From Clostridiaceae bacterium (GTDB lineage: Bacteria > Bacillota > Clostridia > DSM-8532): a stretch of DNA of 64,000 nucleotides. The position numbers and the translations under genes are program-made. The stretch covers positions 1 through 64,000 of the forward strand of contig JAAYMA010000073.1 of NCBI GenBank assembly GCA_012521615.1, in the 5' to 3' direction. Below the pieces are notes generated by a model that saw only the letters and a program-made list of their open reading frames with translations, was not told the DNA's origin and ran no database searches. This document shows positions 8,689-18,036 of this stretch, in pieces; positions within the stretch are counted from its first letter, which is position 1, and each line of letters opens with the position of its first letter.

Positions 8689-9791
8689 TGAGTGCGTTGG
8701 ATAATTTGAAAAAATTAACGGCTCTGGACGGTGTTTCAGGGGATGAAAAGCCTGTAAGGGATTATATATTGTCCCAGGTAAAAGATTATGTGGATGATTA
8801 TTGGATAGACAACCTGGGCAATCTTATAACATACAAAAAAGGATCGGGAAATGGTCCCAGGGTTATGCTGGACGCTCACATGGATGAAGTGGGCATGATG
8901 GTTACTCAGATTAATTCAGATGGGTTACTCAAGTTCCAGATAGTAGGCGGGATCGAGGACAGGGTTCTGGTTGGAAAACGTGTCCGCATCGGTGAGAATA
9001 AGATTCCCGGTGTGATAGGATTAAAGCCAATCCACCTTCAGGACAGTACAGAAAGAACCGGTGCTGTTAATAAAAAGAAACTTACTATAGATATTGGTGC
9101 AAAGGATAAGGAACAGGCTGAAGCAAAGGTAGAGGTCGGTGATACAGTAGCTTTTGCATATGATCCGGTGGACTTTGGCGACAATAAACTCATGGCCAAG
9201 GCTTTGGATGACAGGGTTGGATGTGCGGCTCTGATAGAAATTTTAAAAGACAATTATGATTGTGATATATACGGCTGTTTTACAGTTCAGGAAGAGATAG
9301 GGCTTAAAGGCGCCAAAACCGCCAGTTTTCAGGTTAATCCGGACATTGCCATTGTATTGGAAGGCACTACCTGCTATGACCTGCCTGGCGCAGAGGAGCA
9401 AAGTATGAGCACCAGGTGTGGACAGGGTCCGGCTCTTACCATTATGGACCGGTCGGTGATAGTAGACAGCGAACTTTTGAAGCTGATTGAGGATGTAGCC
9501 AAAATAAAGGCCATTCCCTATCAGTACAAACAGACAGTATCAGGAGGTACCAATGCCGGTCGGATACAGGTAAATGGTACCGGAGTAAAAGTGGCGGTCA
9601 TTGCAGTTCCTTGCAGGTACATCCATACTCCTGTTTCAGTTATGGATAAATCTGATTTTGAAAATATGCTGAAACTTGCAAAAGAAGTGTTAAAAGTTAT
9701 TCCTCAGGTAGACTCCAGCGGGCGGTTTAAAAACCATGGAGAACCACATATTAATCTGTACAGGGAAGAAGGAGGAAAAAAGTATGTTTGA
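8688..9791 (+). CDS. M42 family metallo-aminopeptidase (second of three)
   Basis: Second M42 paralogue, with DAHMDE, KALDDR, QEEIG and the C-terminal IHTPVS His. Its fourth metal-ligand segment reads VLEGTTCYD, with Glu where the first and third copies have Asp; this variant is common in the family. It starts with GTG at 8688, overlapping the previous stop by 1 bp. 367 residues, with a C-terminal extension (after about residue 350) that overlaps the start of the third gene by 8 bp. Tight coupling of all three genes implies co-expression, perhaps mixed complexes. Confidence 0.9.
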   Translation: MSALDNLKKLTALDGVSGDEKPVRDYILSQVKDYVDDYWIDNLGNLITYKKGSGNGPRVMLDAHMDEVGMMVTQINSDGLLKFQIVGGIEDRVLVGKRVRIGENKIPGVIGLKPIHLQDSTERTGAVNKKKLTIDIGAKDKEQAEAKVEVGDTVAFAYDPVDFGDNKLMAKALDDRVGCAALIEILKDNYDCDIYGCFTVQEEIGLKGAKTASFQVNPDIAIVLEGTTCYDLPGAEEQSMSTRCGQGPALTIMDRSVIVDSELLKLIEDVAKIKAIPYQYKQTVSGGTNAGRIQVNGTGVKVAVIAVPCRYIHTPVSVMDKSDFENMLKLAKEVLKVIPQVDSSGRFKNHGEPHINLYREEGGKKYV

Positions 9792-10770
9792 GAATATAAA
9801 AATATTGACCCAGACCTTCGGTCCTTCGGGCCGGGAAGGAAAAATATCAGATACCATCAGAGGTCTTATGGAAGGCCATGTCGATGAGATATTGAGCGAT
9901 GCCATGGGCAATCTTATCTGTGTCAAGAAGGGCAGCGGCAAAAAAATAATGCTGGCTGCACATATGGATGAAATTGGAGTAATTGTAACCTATATTGATG
10001 AAAAAGGATTTTTAAGATTTGGAAATATTGGCGGACTACCCCCGTTTATTATACTCGGTCAGCGTGTTAGGTTCGAAAGTGGTGTTACAGGGGTCATCTG
10101 GTACGAAGAGGATATTGACAATATCAAAAATGTCAACTTAGGGAAAATGTATATTGATATAGGCGCAGTTTCAAGAGAGGAAGCAGAGAAACTTGTCAGA
10201 GTGGGGGACATGGCTGTATTTACAGCAGATACAATCAAACAAGATGGAAAAATTATTTCAAAAGCTCTGGACGATCGTATAGGCTGTGCAATTCTGATTG
10301 AGCTGGCAAAGCAAAACCCTGATACCGACAATGAGATATATTATGTGTTCACTACTCAGGAAGAAGTGGGACTGCGCGGAGCCAGGACTGCAGCTTTTGG
10401 TATCCTGCCGGATATGGCTCTGGCAGTGGATGTGTGCGACACTGGAGATACACCCAGGTGTAAGCCCATGGCTGTAAAATTAGGTGAGGGGCCAGCTATA
10501 AAGATAAAGGACAGAAGTGTTATTGCCCATCCCCATATCAAGGACAGACTGATTGAACTTGCTGAAGGAAATGGTATTCCATATCAGCTTGAAATTATGA
10601 AGGATGGAGGAACTGATGCCGGGAGTATACATATCACGGCAGGTGGTATTCCATCAGGTGGTGTGTCGATTCCTACAAGATATATTCATGGTACTGCAGA
10701 AATGGTTGATATGAACGATGTTGAGAATTCCGTAAAATTATTAAAGAAGTTTGTAGAATCAAAGTTCTGA
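9784..10770 (+). CDS. M42 family metallo-aminopeptidase (third of three)
   Basis: Third M42 paralogue: AAHMDE, KALDDR, QEEVGLRGA, AVDVCDTGD and IHGTAEM are all present. An in-frame ATG at 9736 lies inside the previous gene; the ATG at 9784, preceded by GAAGGAGGAAAAAAGT, is clearly the start and gives MFENIK. 328 residues. Last gene of the operon, followed within 30 bp by a strong terminator. Confidence 0.9.
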   Translation: MFENIKILTQTFGPSGREGKISDTIRGLMEGHVDEILSDAMGNLICVKKGSGKKIMLAAHMDEIGVIVTYIDEKGFLRFGNIGGLPPFIILGQRVRFESGVTGVIWYEEDIDNIKNVNLGKMYIDIGAVSREEAEKLVRVGDMAVFTADTIKQDGKIISKALDDRIGCAILIELAKQNPDTDNEIYYVFTTQEEVGLRGARTAAFGILPDMALAVDVCDTGDTPRCKPMAVKLGEGPAIKIKDRSVIAHPHIKDRLIELAEGNGIPYQLEIMKDGGTDAGSIHITAGGIPSGGVSIPTRYIHGTAEMVDMNDVENSVKLLKKFVESKF

Positions 10771-10796
10771 TATTCTTAATTCCAAAATTGTTTTCA

Positions 10797-10827
10797 AAAG
10801 CCCGGAGATTGAATTTCGGGCTTTTTT
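10797..10827 (+). terminator. Terminator of the M42 operon
   Basis: AAAAGCCCG / CGGGCTTTTTT hairpin with a short AT loop and a T run. Confidence 0.9.
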
Positions 10828-10911
10828 GCTGGGTAATTTCTTACATTTTGTTCAATAATAATTATTTACAAATATCAAATAATAAAAAATGAAAGGAGGT
10901 AAGAATCACAA

Positions 10912-11346
10912 ATGACTTTTTTTGACAAACTGTTGAATACGGGAGTTTCCAGAAAAAAAAACAGGGAAAAGAAAAATCCTGATTCGCATAAACAAGAATT
11001 TAAGGAAGAGTTTTCAGAAGCTTTAGCAACGAATGTATCTCCATTGGACATACAAACCTATACAAAAGCAGGGGTTTCTTTTGAGAAATTATCCGAGACC
11101 AGGGCAAAGATAAAATACTCAGGACAGCTTGCACAAAATGGTGCACAAAATATAAGGGCAGTATATGGATATGGTAGTAATCAGCAGTGGGAAAACATAT
11201 CTGAAGCTGAATTAATAAAAGAAGGCGCAGGGACATTTTCTGCCTTATTACCTCTCGAGGAGGGGAAAAACCTGAATATGATCTTTAAGGACAATTTTGA
11301 TAACCTGGATAATAATTCGGGAATGAACTATACTTTTGTTAATTAA
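10912..11346 (+). CDS. Stand-alone CBM25-like carbohydrate-binding protein
   Basis: 144 residues. The first about 50 are charged and lysine-rich with no signal peptide. The rest (about 58-144) reads as one starch-binding domain of the CBM25/CBM53 type: IKYSG.LAQNGAQNI...YGYG....W.NI, then a strand with LN.IFKD and the terminal D(N)NSG.NY.F motif. Such domains normally sit on secreted amylases; here it is alone and predicted cytoplasmic. A strong GGAGG site precedes ATG 10912. It may bind intracellular glycogen or cell-wall polymer. The fold assignment is good; the role is unknown. Confidence 0.7.
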   Translation: MTFFDKLLNTGVSRKKNREKKNPDSHKQEFKEEFSEALATNVSPLDIQTYTKAGVSFEKLSETRAKIKYSGQLAQNGAQNIRAVYGYGSNQQWENISEAELIKEGAGTFSALLPLEEGKNLNMIFKDNFDNLDNNSGMNYTFVN

Positions 11347-11399
11347 TTTATGCCGAAATGATGTAGTAATGAATTATGGGGGCAATAAGCCCCCATAAT

Positions 11400-11588
11400 T
11401 TATAACTTACTTCCATCATTAACCCATTCACGTGCTTTCTCCACCGCATCATCTGAGGCGATAGGTATATTGGTTTCAGGTTCGGTTTCGTAGTTTTCTA
11501 TAGCTGCATAAGTTATATATCCATTGGTACCAATCAGATTATTTGATCTTATTTTGTAATTCATATTAGTTTTCTTTTTGTCTTTCAC
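11400..11588 (-). CDS. Small hypothetical protein, possibly DUF3787 type
   Basis: About 62 residues. A strong site GGAGGTGATC points to the GTG at 11588; the longer frame from 11603 starts inside that site. The protein has a basic N-terminus (KDKKKTN) and ends with AVEKAREWVNDGSKL. The conserved-looking Ala...Trp tail and size recall the small clostridial DUF3787 family, but I could not check this. No membrane segment or metal motif. Confidence 0.6.
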   Translation of the reverse strand: MKDKKKTNMNYKIRSNNLIGTNGYITYAAIENYETEPETNIPIASDDAVEKAREWVNDGSKL

Positions 11589-11709
11589 AGAGATCACCTC
11601 CATGAATAGTTTTTCTTTGTAGTTACAGTCTATTCAAAAATGCTGCAAGTGTCATTAAATAGTTTAAATGCATAATATGAATAAGACTGATTAGATGTGG
11701 GGTGTAACT

Positions 11710-11868
11710 ATGGGAGATTGTTGTAAACCGGATTATGGATGTGGTGGTGGCATTTTCGGAGGAGAAAGTAATATATGGTGGATAATCCTCATTGTGATTC
11801 TTATTATTTGCCTGTGCCCGGGAATTTTTGGTGGCGGGAAATGTGATTTCCATGATCCGTGCTGCTAA
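11710..11868 (+). CDS. Tiny Cys/Gly-rich single-pass membrane protein
   Basis: 52 codons: MGDCCKPDYGCGGG at the N-terminus, then a strongly hydrophobic stretch (WWIILIVILIICLC), then Gly-rich and a Cys-containing tail ending DPCC. Seven cysteines in 52 residues flank one membrane helix. A GGGGTG site lies about 6 nt before the ATG, and a perfect terminator follows 20 nt after the stop. It resembles the small Gly-rich hydrophobic proteins of endospore formers in style only; function unknown. Confidence 0.6.
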   Translation: MGDCCKPDYGCGGGIFGGESNIWWIILIVILIICLCPGIFGGGKCDFHDPCC

Positions 11869-11889
11869 AGAGCAAAATTTGCATAATAA

Positions 11890-11919
11890 GGGGAGGGATG
11901 AAAATCCCTCCCCATTTTT
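11890..11919. terminator. Bidirectional terminator between tiny ORF and lactonase gene
   Basis: Perfect 9-bp stem GGGGAGGGA / TCCCTCCCC with a T run on the plus strand. It can also serve the convergent minus-strand operon ending at 11954. Confidence 0.85.
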
Positions 11920-11953
11920 GTCAGCACCGGATATTAATTTTTGTTTTCAGTTA

Positions 11954-13051
11954 TCAATAAAATTTTACACAAACAGGAGTTGATATAGGATAATCAGATA
12001 ATTTTGTGAGTTTTCCTGATTTTTGATCTATTCTGAACACAACGATATTATCTGTGTCTTGATTGCAGATTAATGCATAATTTCCTGTAGGGTCAATTGC
12101 AAAGTTTCTCGGAGTTCTGCCACCACTTGGCTCAATGTCTACATATTCAAGGAATCCGGCCTTTTCATCAATTGAATAGATAACAATGCTGTCGTGGCCA
12201 CGGTTTGATCCATACAAGAATTTTCCGTCAGGTGTGATGTGAATATCAGCACAGGTGTTTTCTCCTTCAAAAGGAACAGTAACTGTAGGTACTTCTTGAA
12301 TCTTAGTCAGTGAACCATTTTCAGGATTGTATGAAAGGACAGATATTGTGCAGGATAGTTCATTAATTACGTAACAGAAATTCTCCCTGAATTCACAATG
12401 ACGTGGTCCGTCGCCAGGATTGGCTTTGTACCATGGAATTTCGTTGGGAATAAGCTTCCCGTTTATAAAATCTGTCTTATATATCATGATTTTGTCAGTT
12501 CCCAAATCAGGGACAAAGGCTCGTTTGTTGTCTTTGTCGAAGGAAAGGGAGTGGGCGTGGGGAGAAGACTGGCGAACAGTATCTATACTTGAACCTGTAT
12601 GCTGAATAAAATCCGAAGCTTCTCCCAATGAACCATCTTTTTCAATAGGAAAAACACAAACACTGCCACTCATAAAATTGGAAACAAAAACATGTGTATT
12701 TGCATCGTTAACTGTCACATGACAAGGGTCTGTTCCCCCGGTAGCTCTGGTATTGAGGTAAGTGAGATCAAAAGTTTCTGGATCAATTTTATATGAGCTG
12801 ACACTTCCGGATTCTTTACCTTCATATTCTTTTAATTCATTAACTGCATACAAAAAGTTTCCGGTTTTATCAATAGCGAGATAGGAAGGATTTACTGCTT
12901 CTTTTACCTCACCGCCATTTACTAATTCTCCTGTATCCAAATTAAACTTAAGACGATAAATACCCTTTCCTTTTCCATTCAGGATTTGACCTGTACCAAA
13001 CTTTATAGGTTGCGTGTATGTTCCGACATATATTAATAGGTCTTTGTGCAT
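11954..13051 (-). CDS. pgl: Beta-propeller lactonase (6-phosphogluconolactonase family)
   Basis: 365-residue seven-bladed propeller of the Pgl/YkgB lactonase family, which hydrolyses sugar lactones in the cytoplasm. The repeated blade pattern (..P...AIDKTGNFLYAVNE.., SPHAHSLSFDKDNKRAFVPDLGTDKI, GDGPRHCEF, ITPDGKFLYGSNRGHDSI, GRTPRNFAIDPTGNYALICNQ) runs the full length with no signal peptide. It is the last gene of the mgl operon, 45 bp after a zinc dehydrogenase. Next to two dehydrogenases it may act on a lactone formed by oxidation of the imported sugar rather than on 6-phosphogluconolactone; that is inference. Confidence 0.85.
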   Translation of the reverse strand: MHKDLLIYVGTYTQPIKFGTGQILNGKGKGIYRLKFNLDTGELVNGGEVKEAVNPSYLAIDKTGNFLYAVNELKEYEGKESGSVSSYKIDPETFDLTYLNTRATGGTDPCHVTVNDANTHVFVSNFMSGSVCVFPIEKDGSLGEASDFIQHTGSSIDTVRQSSPHAHSLSFDKDNKRAFVPDLGTDKIMIYKTDFINGKLIPNEIPWYKANPGDGPRHCEFRENFCYVINELSCTISVLSYNPENGSLTKIQEVPTVTVPFEGENTCADIHITPDGKFLYGSNRGHDSIVIYSIDEKAGFLEYVDIEPSGGRTPRNFAIDPTGNYALICNQDTDNIVVFRIDQKSGKLTKLSDYPISTPVCVKFY

Positions 13052-13095
13052 ATTGTATCCTCCATAGATGTAATAGTATTCAGGAATTATGCCTT

Positions 13096-14127
13096 TTACA
13101 TTACAAGCACTGTTCTTCCAAGTGATTTTCCTTCTTTAAGCTCTTCCAAAGCCAGGTTAATATCTTCTAAAGCATATGTTTTATAGATGTAAGGGTCTAT
13201 AATTCCTTTTTCTACAAGACGGATAGTTTCTACTAAATCCCGACGGTTGCTGCCTCTTATACCGATAATTTCTTTTTCTTTCATTGCAGTGCTTTGAAGT
13301 TCTGCCTGAAATGTGTCTTCTGAATAACCGACAATAATTACTTTGCCTCCGGGACGGCAGATATCAAGTCCTGTCTGGATGGAAGAACTGATACCAATGT
13401 TGTCAAAAACAGCATCACACATCTCACCAGAGGTTGCATCCTTAATGTATTCATACAAATCTTGCTTTGAAGTATTTATGATGTGATCAGCACCAAATTT
13501 TTTAGCAGTCTCTAATTTTTCATCGTTCCGGCTGGTACAGAAGACTTCAGCTCCGAAGTGTTTAGCAATTTGGATGCCCTGAAAACCAAGACCGCCTACT
13601 CCTAAGATACAGATTCTATCTGTTGCTCTTACCTGAGCTTGGTTTTTAATTGCATGATACATGCATGCAACTGCATCAGGGATTATTGCAGCTTTTTCAA
13701 ACGGGACCTTATCATTAAATTTTAACAGGTTTGTAGCTGGAGCAATCATATATTCCTGGTGTCCGCCGTCACGTTCAAAACCTAAACGCGTAAGATTCAC
13801 GCACAGATTTCCTCTTCCTGTTGTACAGAAACGGCATGTATTGCAAAGAATATCAATTGCTACTATGACCCGGTCTCCAATTTCAAAGCCTTCGACATCC
13901 TCTCCTATAGCCCAGACTTCACCGGCAGTTTCATGCCCGGGCACATAGGGGAGTTTAATTGTGGGCAAACGACCGTCCTGTATATGTAGGTCGGTACCAC
14001 AAAGTCCACTGGCTCTTACTTTAATCAGTACCTCGCCGCGCTTTGGGACTGGTATAGGAATTTCTTTTATAACAAGCTCTTTTTTGAACTCTTCCAATAC
14101 GGCAGCTTTCATTGTTTTCTTTTCCAT
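13096..14127 (-). CDS. Zinc-dependent MDR alcohol/polyol dehydrogenase
   Basis: Medium-chain dehydrogenase with an N-terminal GroES-like catalytic domain (CGTDLHI; GHETAGEV) and a structural zinc cluster (C..C..C.......C around DILCNTCRFCTTGRGNLC). A Rossmann NAD-binding domain follows (GVGGLGFQGIQIAK). 343 residues, normal length. I prefer ATG 14127 to GTG 14136 because the ribosome-binding site overlaps the latter. It probably oxidises a sugar or polyol using NAD(P). The substrate is unknown; placement between mglC and the lactonase gene suggests one derived from the imported sugar. Confidence 0.85.
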   Translation of the reverse strand: MEKKTMKAAVLEEFKKELVIKEIPIPVPKRGEVLIKVRASGLCGTDLHIQDGRLPTIKLPYVPGHETAGEVWAIGEDVEGFEIGDRVIVAIDILCNTCRFCTTGRGNLCVNLTRLGFERDGGHQEYMIAPATNLLKFNDKVPFEKAAIIPDAVACMYHAIKNQAQVRATDRICILGVGGLGFQGIQIAKHFGAEVFCTSRNDEKLETAKKFGADHIINTSKQDLYEYIKDATSGEMCDAVFDNIGISSSIQTGLDICRPGGKVIIVGYSEDTFQAELQSTAMKEKEIIGIRGSNRRDLVETIRLVEKGIIDPYIYKTYALEDINLALEELKEGKSLGRTVLVM

Positions 14128-14204
14128 AGATTGCACCGCCTTCTCTTAGTTATTATCAGAAGATTTTCTGCAGAAGTTTTGTTATTTATAGCCGTAAAGT
14201 ACAC

Positions 14205-15209
14205 TTATTTCTTCTTAATGTATTTTTTTGTGTCTATTACAACGGCAATGAGGATTATAAGCCCTTTAATGAAATAGACCAAATATGGGTTTACCTGAAT
14301 ATAAACTAATCCATAGCTTATTACCTGGAAGAGCAGGACACCTGTAATAATACCTTTTATAGTACCAATACCGCCGCGCATGGAAACTCCACCGACAACG
14401 CAGGAAGCAATTGCATCCAGTTCATAACCTTGTCCAAGGGCATTGGTGGCACTTCCGGTACGTGCTACTTCAAGTGCACCGCCAAAACCATAAAGGAGAC
14501 CTGCAAGTACATAAATTGCCAGCATGTTTACTACAATATTTACTCCAGAAACAGTGGCTGCCTCTATATTGCCGCCTATGGCAAACATATTTTTTCCAAG
14601 TTTGGTCTTGTTCCAGATAAACCAGACTAATGCAACAATTATTACTGCGTAAAGTATTATGAATTGAAATCTGAAACCGAAAATTGTAATGCCGTTTTGG
14701 GCAAATCCTGTGAATCTTGCATCCAATACACCAATGGGTGCAGAGTCGCTAACTGCATCAAAGTAAACAGACATTAATCCATAAACCACAAGCTGCATTC
14801 CAAGGGAAGCAATAAATGGTGCAACTTTCAGCTTGGCTACCAGGTATCCGTGGATTAATGAAAAAAGTGCACAAATCAACATTGCTAAAATTATGGGTAA
14901 CCATATAGGAAGCTGTGGGAGATTAGGGAAGACTCTGGCGATATAATCAGGTGCCTGTAAGAGTGAAGCAGTTATCAGACCTGACAGACCTATAAGTCGT
15001 CCTGCAGAGAGGTCTGTACCTCCCAATACGATAGGACCTGCAATAGCACAGGCAAAGATCATCCTTGTTGCCGACTGGCTGAGAATGAAGCCGGCATTCT
15101 TTAGACTTAAAAACGAAGGATCAATAATTATAATTGTTACGAATAATAGTAGTAAAACTATGTAAATAGCGTTATTGGTTAATATGTCTTTTATGCTTTT
15201 GGATTTCAT
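14205..15209 (-). CDS. mglC: Galactose/methyl-galactoside ABC transporter permease
   Basis: 334-residue polytopic permease of the RbsC/MglC family, about nine to ten membrane helices. The conserved GGTDLSAGR..GL segment and the EAA-like GGNIEAATVSGVN and GGVSMRGGIGT motifs are present. The acidic IGVLDARF loop and overall pattern fit MglC better than RbsC. It forms the membrane channel with MglA (19 bp upstream) and MglB. Confidence 0.9.
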   Translation of the reverse strand: MKSKSIKDILTNNAIYIVLLLLFVTIIIIDPSFLSLKNAGFILSQSATRMIFACAIAGPIVLGGTDLSAGRLIGLSGLITASLLQAPDYIARVFPNLPQLPIWLPIILAMLICALFSLIHGYLVAKLKVAPFIASLGMQLVVYGLMSVYFDAVSDSAPIGVLDARFTGFAQNGITIFGFRFQFIILYAVIIVALVWFIWNKTKLGKNMFAIGGNIEAATVSGVNIVVNMLAIYVLAGLLYGFGGALEVARTGSATNALGQGYELDAIASCVVGGVSMRGGIGTIKGIITGVLLFQVISYGLVYIQVNPYLVYFIKGLIILIAVVIDTKKYIKKK

Positions 15210-15227
15210 AGGCTAATTCATCCTTCC

Positions 15228-16754
15228 TTAAAGGTATTTTGAAGCAAGCCTGAGCAATTCTTCCTGAGTAGTAGTTTTTGCATCAACAATACCTGCTACG
15301 CGTCCGTTGCTCATTACCATAATTCGATCTGATATTCCGAGTAACTCCGGCATCTCAGAAGAGATAAATATAATTGCATTACCTTTTTCCGCACATTCTA
15401 TAATAAGTTCATATATGTCATATTTCGCCCCTACGTCGATACCTCTGGTAGGCTCATCAAGTAACATGATTGTAGGTTCGGTCAAAAGCCAGCGTCCCAT
15501 GATAACCTTTTGCTGATTCCCACCGGACAAATTTTGTATTTTAGTTTTACTGCCCGGGGTTTTTACACTGAGTGTATCAATAACCCATTTGGTGTCCTCA
15601 GCAATTTTTTTCTCATTGAGTATGCCGAATTTATTGGTATAATTATCAATATTGGCAATAATACTGTTGAATGTGATGTCTAAAGTAGGGAAGATGCCGG
15701 TTTCGCGGCGCTCTTCGGTCAGGAGAGCAAATCCGTTGGATATTGCTTCGCGGGGATTGTTGTTTTCAATTTGTTTTCCTTTTAGCTTGATAACCCCGCC
15801 TTTACGTTTCCGAAGCCCAAAGAGAGTCTCAATAGTTTCGGTTCTGCGTGATCCCATTAGACCTGCCACACCCAATATTTCACCTTTTCTTAATTCAAAA
15901 GATGCATCGACCACAGTCGGCATATACTCTCCGGCCAGATTTTCAACACGAAGAATAATTTCGTCTGAAGGTTTTGATTTTCTTGAGGGAAAACGATTGG
16001 TAAGTTCACGTCCAACAATGAGTGTGATTAGTTTATCAATATCAAGATCCTTGCTACTGCCTGTATAGACCCATTTGCCATCTCGCAGTACCGTTACTTC
16101 ATCAGATATTTCGAGAATCTCTTCAAGTTTGTGTGAAATATAAATTATACCGCATCCGTCATTACGGAGCCTGTCGATGATCCGGAACAGATGTTTTACC
16201 TCAACTTCAGTCAGTGAAGAAGTTGGTTCGTCAAATACAATGATTTTCGCATTTGATGATACGGCTTTGGCTATTTCAACCATTTGCCTCTGGGATACTG
16301 AAAGTGAACCGACTAAAGCGTTGGGGTCAATGTCTATTGATAAATCATCAAATATTTTTTTTGTGTCATTATACATTTTTTTTCTGTCTACCACGATCCC
16401 TTTCATAGGGAAACGTCCTAGCCAGATGTTTTCCATTACACTTCTTTCCTGTACCTGATTAAGCTCCTGATGTACCATGGAAACACCGTTGTCCAGTGCC
16501 TGCCTTGGATTTCGGAAGTGGATCTTTTCGTTATTGAAAATGATTTCACCTTCATCATGCTGATAAATACCGAATAAGCATTTCATCAACGTCGACTTTC
16601 CGGCACCATTTTCACCCATCAGGGCATGAACTGTATGAGGTCTCACTTTTAAATGGACATTATCCAGGGCTTTAACACCAGGAAAACTTTTGCTTATTCC
16701 ATTCATTTCTAATAAATAGGAATCAGGGTTTTGTACCTTAAGTTGTGTCATCAT
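15228..16754 (-). CDS. mglA: Galactose/methyl-galactoside ABC transporter ATP-binding protein
   Basis: 508-residue tandem ATPase typical of sugar importers of the RbsA/MglA class. The first nucleotide-binding domain has an intact Walker A ([12 protein letters not shown]), LSVSQRQ signature and FDEPTSSL. The second has a degenerate Walker A (GLMGSRRTE), as is usual for the family, but an intact LSGGNQQK signature and LLDEPTRG. Start at ATG 16754 (MMTQ..). It is separated from mglB by an 82-bp gap with a hairpin. Confidence 0.92.
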   Translation of the reverse strand: MMTQLKVQNPDSYLLEMNGISKSFPGVKALDNVHLKVRPHTVHALMGENGAGKSTLMKCLFGIYQHDEGEIIFNNEKIHFRNPRQALDNGVSMVHQELNQVQERSVMENIWLGRFPMKGIVVDRKKMYNDTKKIFDDLSIDIDPNALVGSLSVSQRQMVEIAKAVSSNAKIIVFDEPTSSLTEVEVKHLFRIIDRLRNDGCGIIYISHKLEEILEISDEVTVLRDGKWVYTGSSKDLDIDKLITLIVGRELTNRFPSRKSKPSDEIILRVENLAGEYMPTVVDASFELRKGEILGVAGLMGSRRTETIETLFGLRKRKGGVIKLKGKQIENNNPREAISNGFALLTEERRETGIFPTLDITFNSIIANIDNYTNKFGILNEKKIAEDTKWVIDTLSVKTPGSKTKIQNLSGGNQQKVIMGRWLLTEPTIMLLDEPTRGIDVGAKYDIYELIIECAEKGNAIIFISSEMPELLGISDRIMVMSNGRVAGIVDAKTTTQEELLRLASKYL

Positions 16755-16774
16755 ATATCACCCTATTCAATTAA

Positions 16775-16803
16775 CGCATAGGCTGCTTTGAACAACCTAT
16801 GCG
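16775..16803 (-). terminator. mglB-mglA intercistronic hairpin
   Basis: CGCATAGG / CCTATGCG inverted repeat with no T run. Such stem-loops after binding-protein genes commonly stabilise the upstream mRNA or cause partial termination, so the binding protein is made in excess over the membrane parts. Confidence 0.65.
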
Positions 16804-16836
16804 CTATTATAATTGCTGGAAATTTTAGTTAGTTCA

Positions 16837-17946
16837 TTAATTTAAAGCTTTCTCGTACATTTCCTCTGCAATGTGGACATTATATACGCTTATCGGAATA
16901 TATGGCACTCTTATAGCTTTCATTTCGTCAGGTTTAATATCAATGCCTTTGTAAACGTCTTCACCTGTTGCAACGTTATAAGCCATGGTGAAGATACACA
17001 GACCTTCTGTATAAGCATCGGACAATACGGAGCCGATTATGGTACCATCTTTTATAGCGGGAAGTATTTCAGGAAGTGCATTTATACCTATAGCACCCAT
17101 TACTTTTGAAGAATCACCGCTGAAATATCCTTCGGCTCTGGCAGCTTCTATTGCACCCAGGAGCATGGCGTCATTGTTGGCGAGTATCATTTCGATTTGA
17201 TCGCCGAATTTGCCCATCCAGACGTCAGTAATGTCTTTTGCAGTTTGGGTTTTGAAATCGCCTGGCTGGACATCAAGAAGTTCAGCCTCGAATCCTTCAA
17301 CTGCGGCAAATGTATCCTGGACAGCCTGAGTTCTTGCTTCAGCATCAGGATGTCCTAAAGTACCTTTAAGAATAACATACTGAAGAACACCGTCACCGTT
17401 TTTGTCAAAAGAAGGGTCGTTACTAAATGCTTCTATGGCCATTTCCGCCTGCATTCTTCCGGAATCTTCAGGGGTTGTTCCAACATACCAGCATTTATCA
17501 TAGCTGTGCATGTCTTCAGCAGATGGGCATCTGTTGAAGAAAATGATGGGCACATCAGCAGCTTTTGCTTTTGCAATAATAGTTGATGCAGCCTTAGGAT
17601 CAACAGCATTTACACACAGAACGTCCACACCTTTACTTAAAAGGATATCAATCTGTTCAACCTGTTTTGCCTGATCGTTCTGAGCGTCTACCATCTGAAT
17701 TTCCGCTTTGTCACCTGCAACCGCCATTAGAGAGTTGCGGATATAGGTAACATAGTTGTTTGAGTAGTCGAAGATTGCTACTCCTATTACAGGTTTTTTG
17801 TTGTTCTTGGACTCTTCAGAAGATTGTTCTGAAGGTGCATTGGATGCTGATGGAGTTTCTGAGGAAGCAGGGGCATTGTTATTGCCGCATGCTGTAAGAG
17901 AAATCAGCATAACCAAGATTAAGAGAATTGATAAGATCCTTTTCAT
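16837..17946 (-). CDS. mglB: Galactose/glucose-binding lipoprotein MglB
   Basis: Secreted lipoprotein (signal peptide, lipobox LTAC with Cys20), a Ser/Asn-rich linker, then a periplasmic-binding-protein fold. The EF-hand-like calcium loop DKNGDGVLQ followed by GHPDAEART closely matches the galactose-binding protein of enteric bacteria, which makes galactose/glucose a better guess than ribose. 369 residues. It delivers sugar to MglAC. First transporter gene of the operon, downstream of a polyol dehydrogenase gene with a 90-bp gap. Confidence 0.92.
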   Translation of the reverse strand: MKRILSILLILVMLISLTACGNNNAPASSETPSASNAPSEQSSEESKNNKKPVIGVAIFDYSNNYVTYIRNSLMAVAGDKAEIQMVDAQNDQAKQVEQIDILLSKGVDVLCVNAVDPKAASTIIAKAKAADVPIIFFNRCPSAEDMHSYDKCWYVGTTPEDSGRMQAEMAIEAFSNDPSFDKNGDGVLQYVILKGTLGHPDAEARTQAVQDTFAAVEGFEAELLDVQPGDFKTQTAKDITDVWMGKFGDQIEMILANNDAMLLGAIEAARAEGYFSGDSSKVMGAIGINALPEILPAIKDGTIIGSVLSDAYTEGLCIFTMAYNVATGEDVYKGIDIKPDEMKAIRVPYIPISVYNVHIAEEMYEKALN

Positions 17947-18036
17947 GTTTTTCTCCTTTCGTTCCTCCTGTTATTTTCTTTAAAGCCATGAAAACTTTAA
18001 ATACAACATTAAATACTCCGGACTTTGAATTATGAA

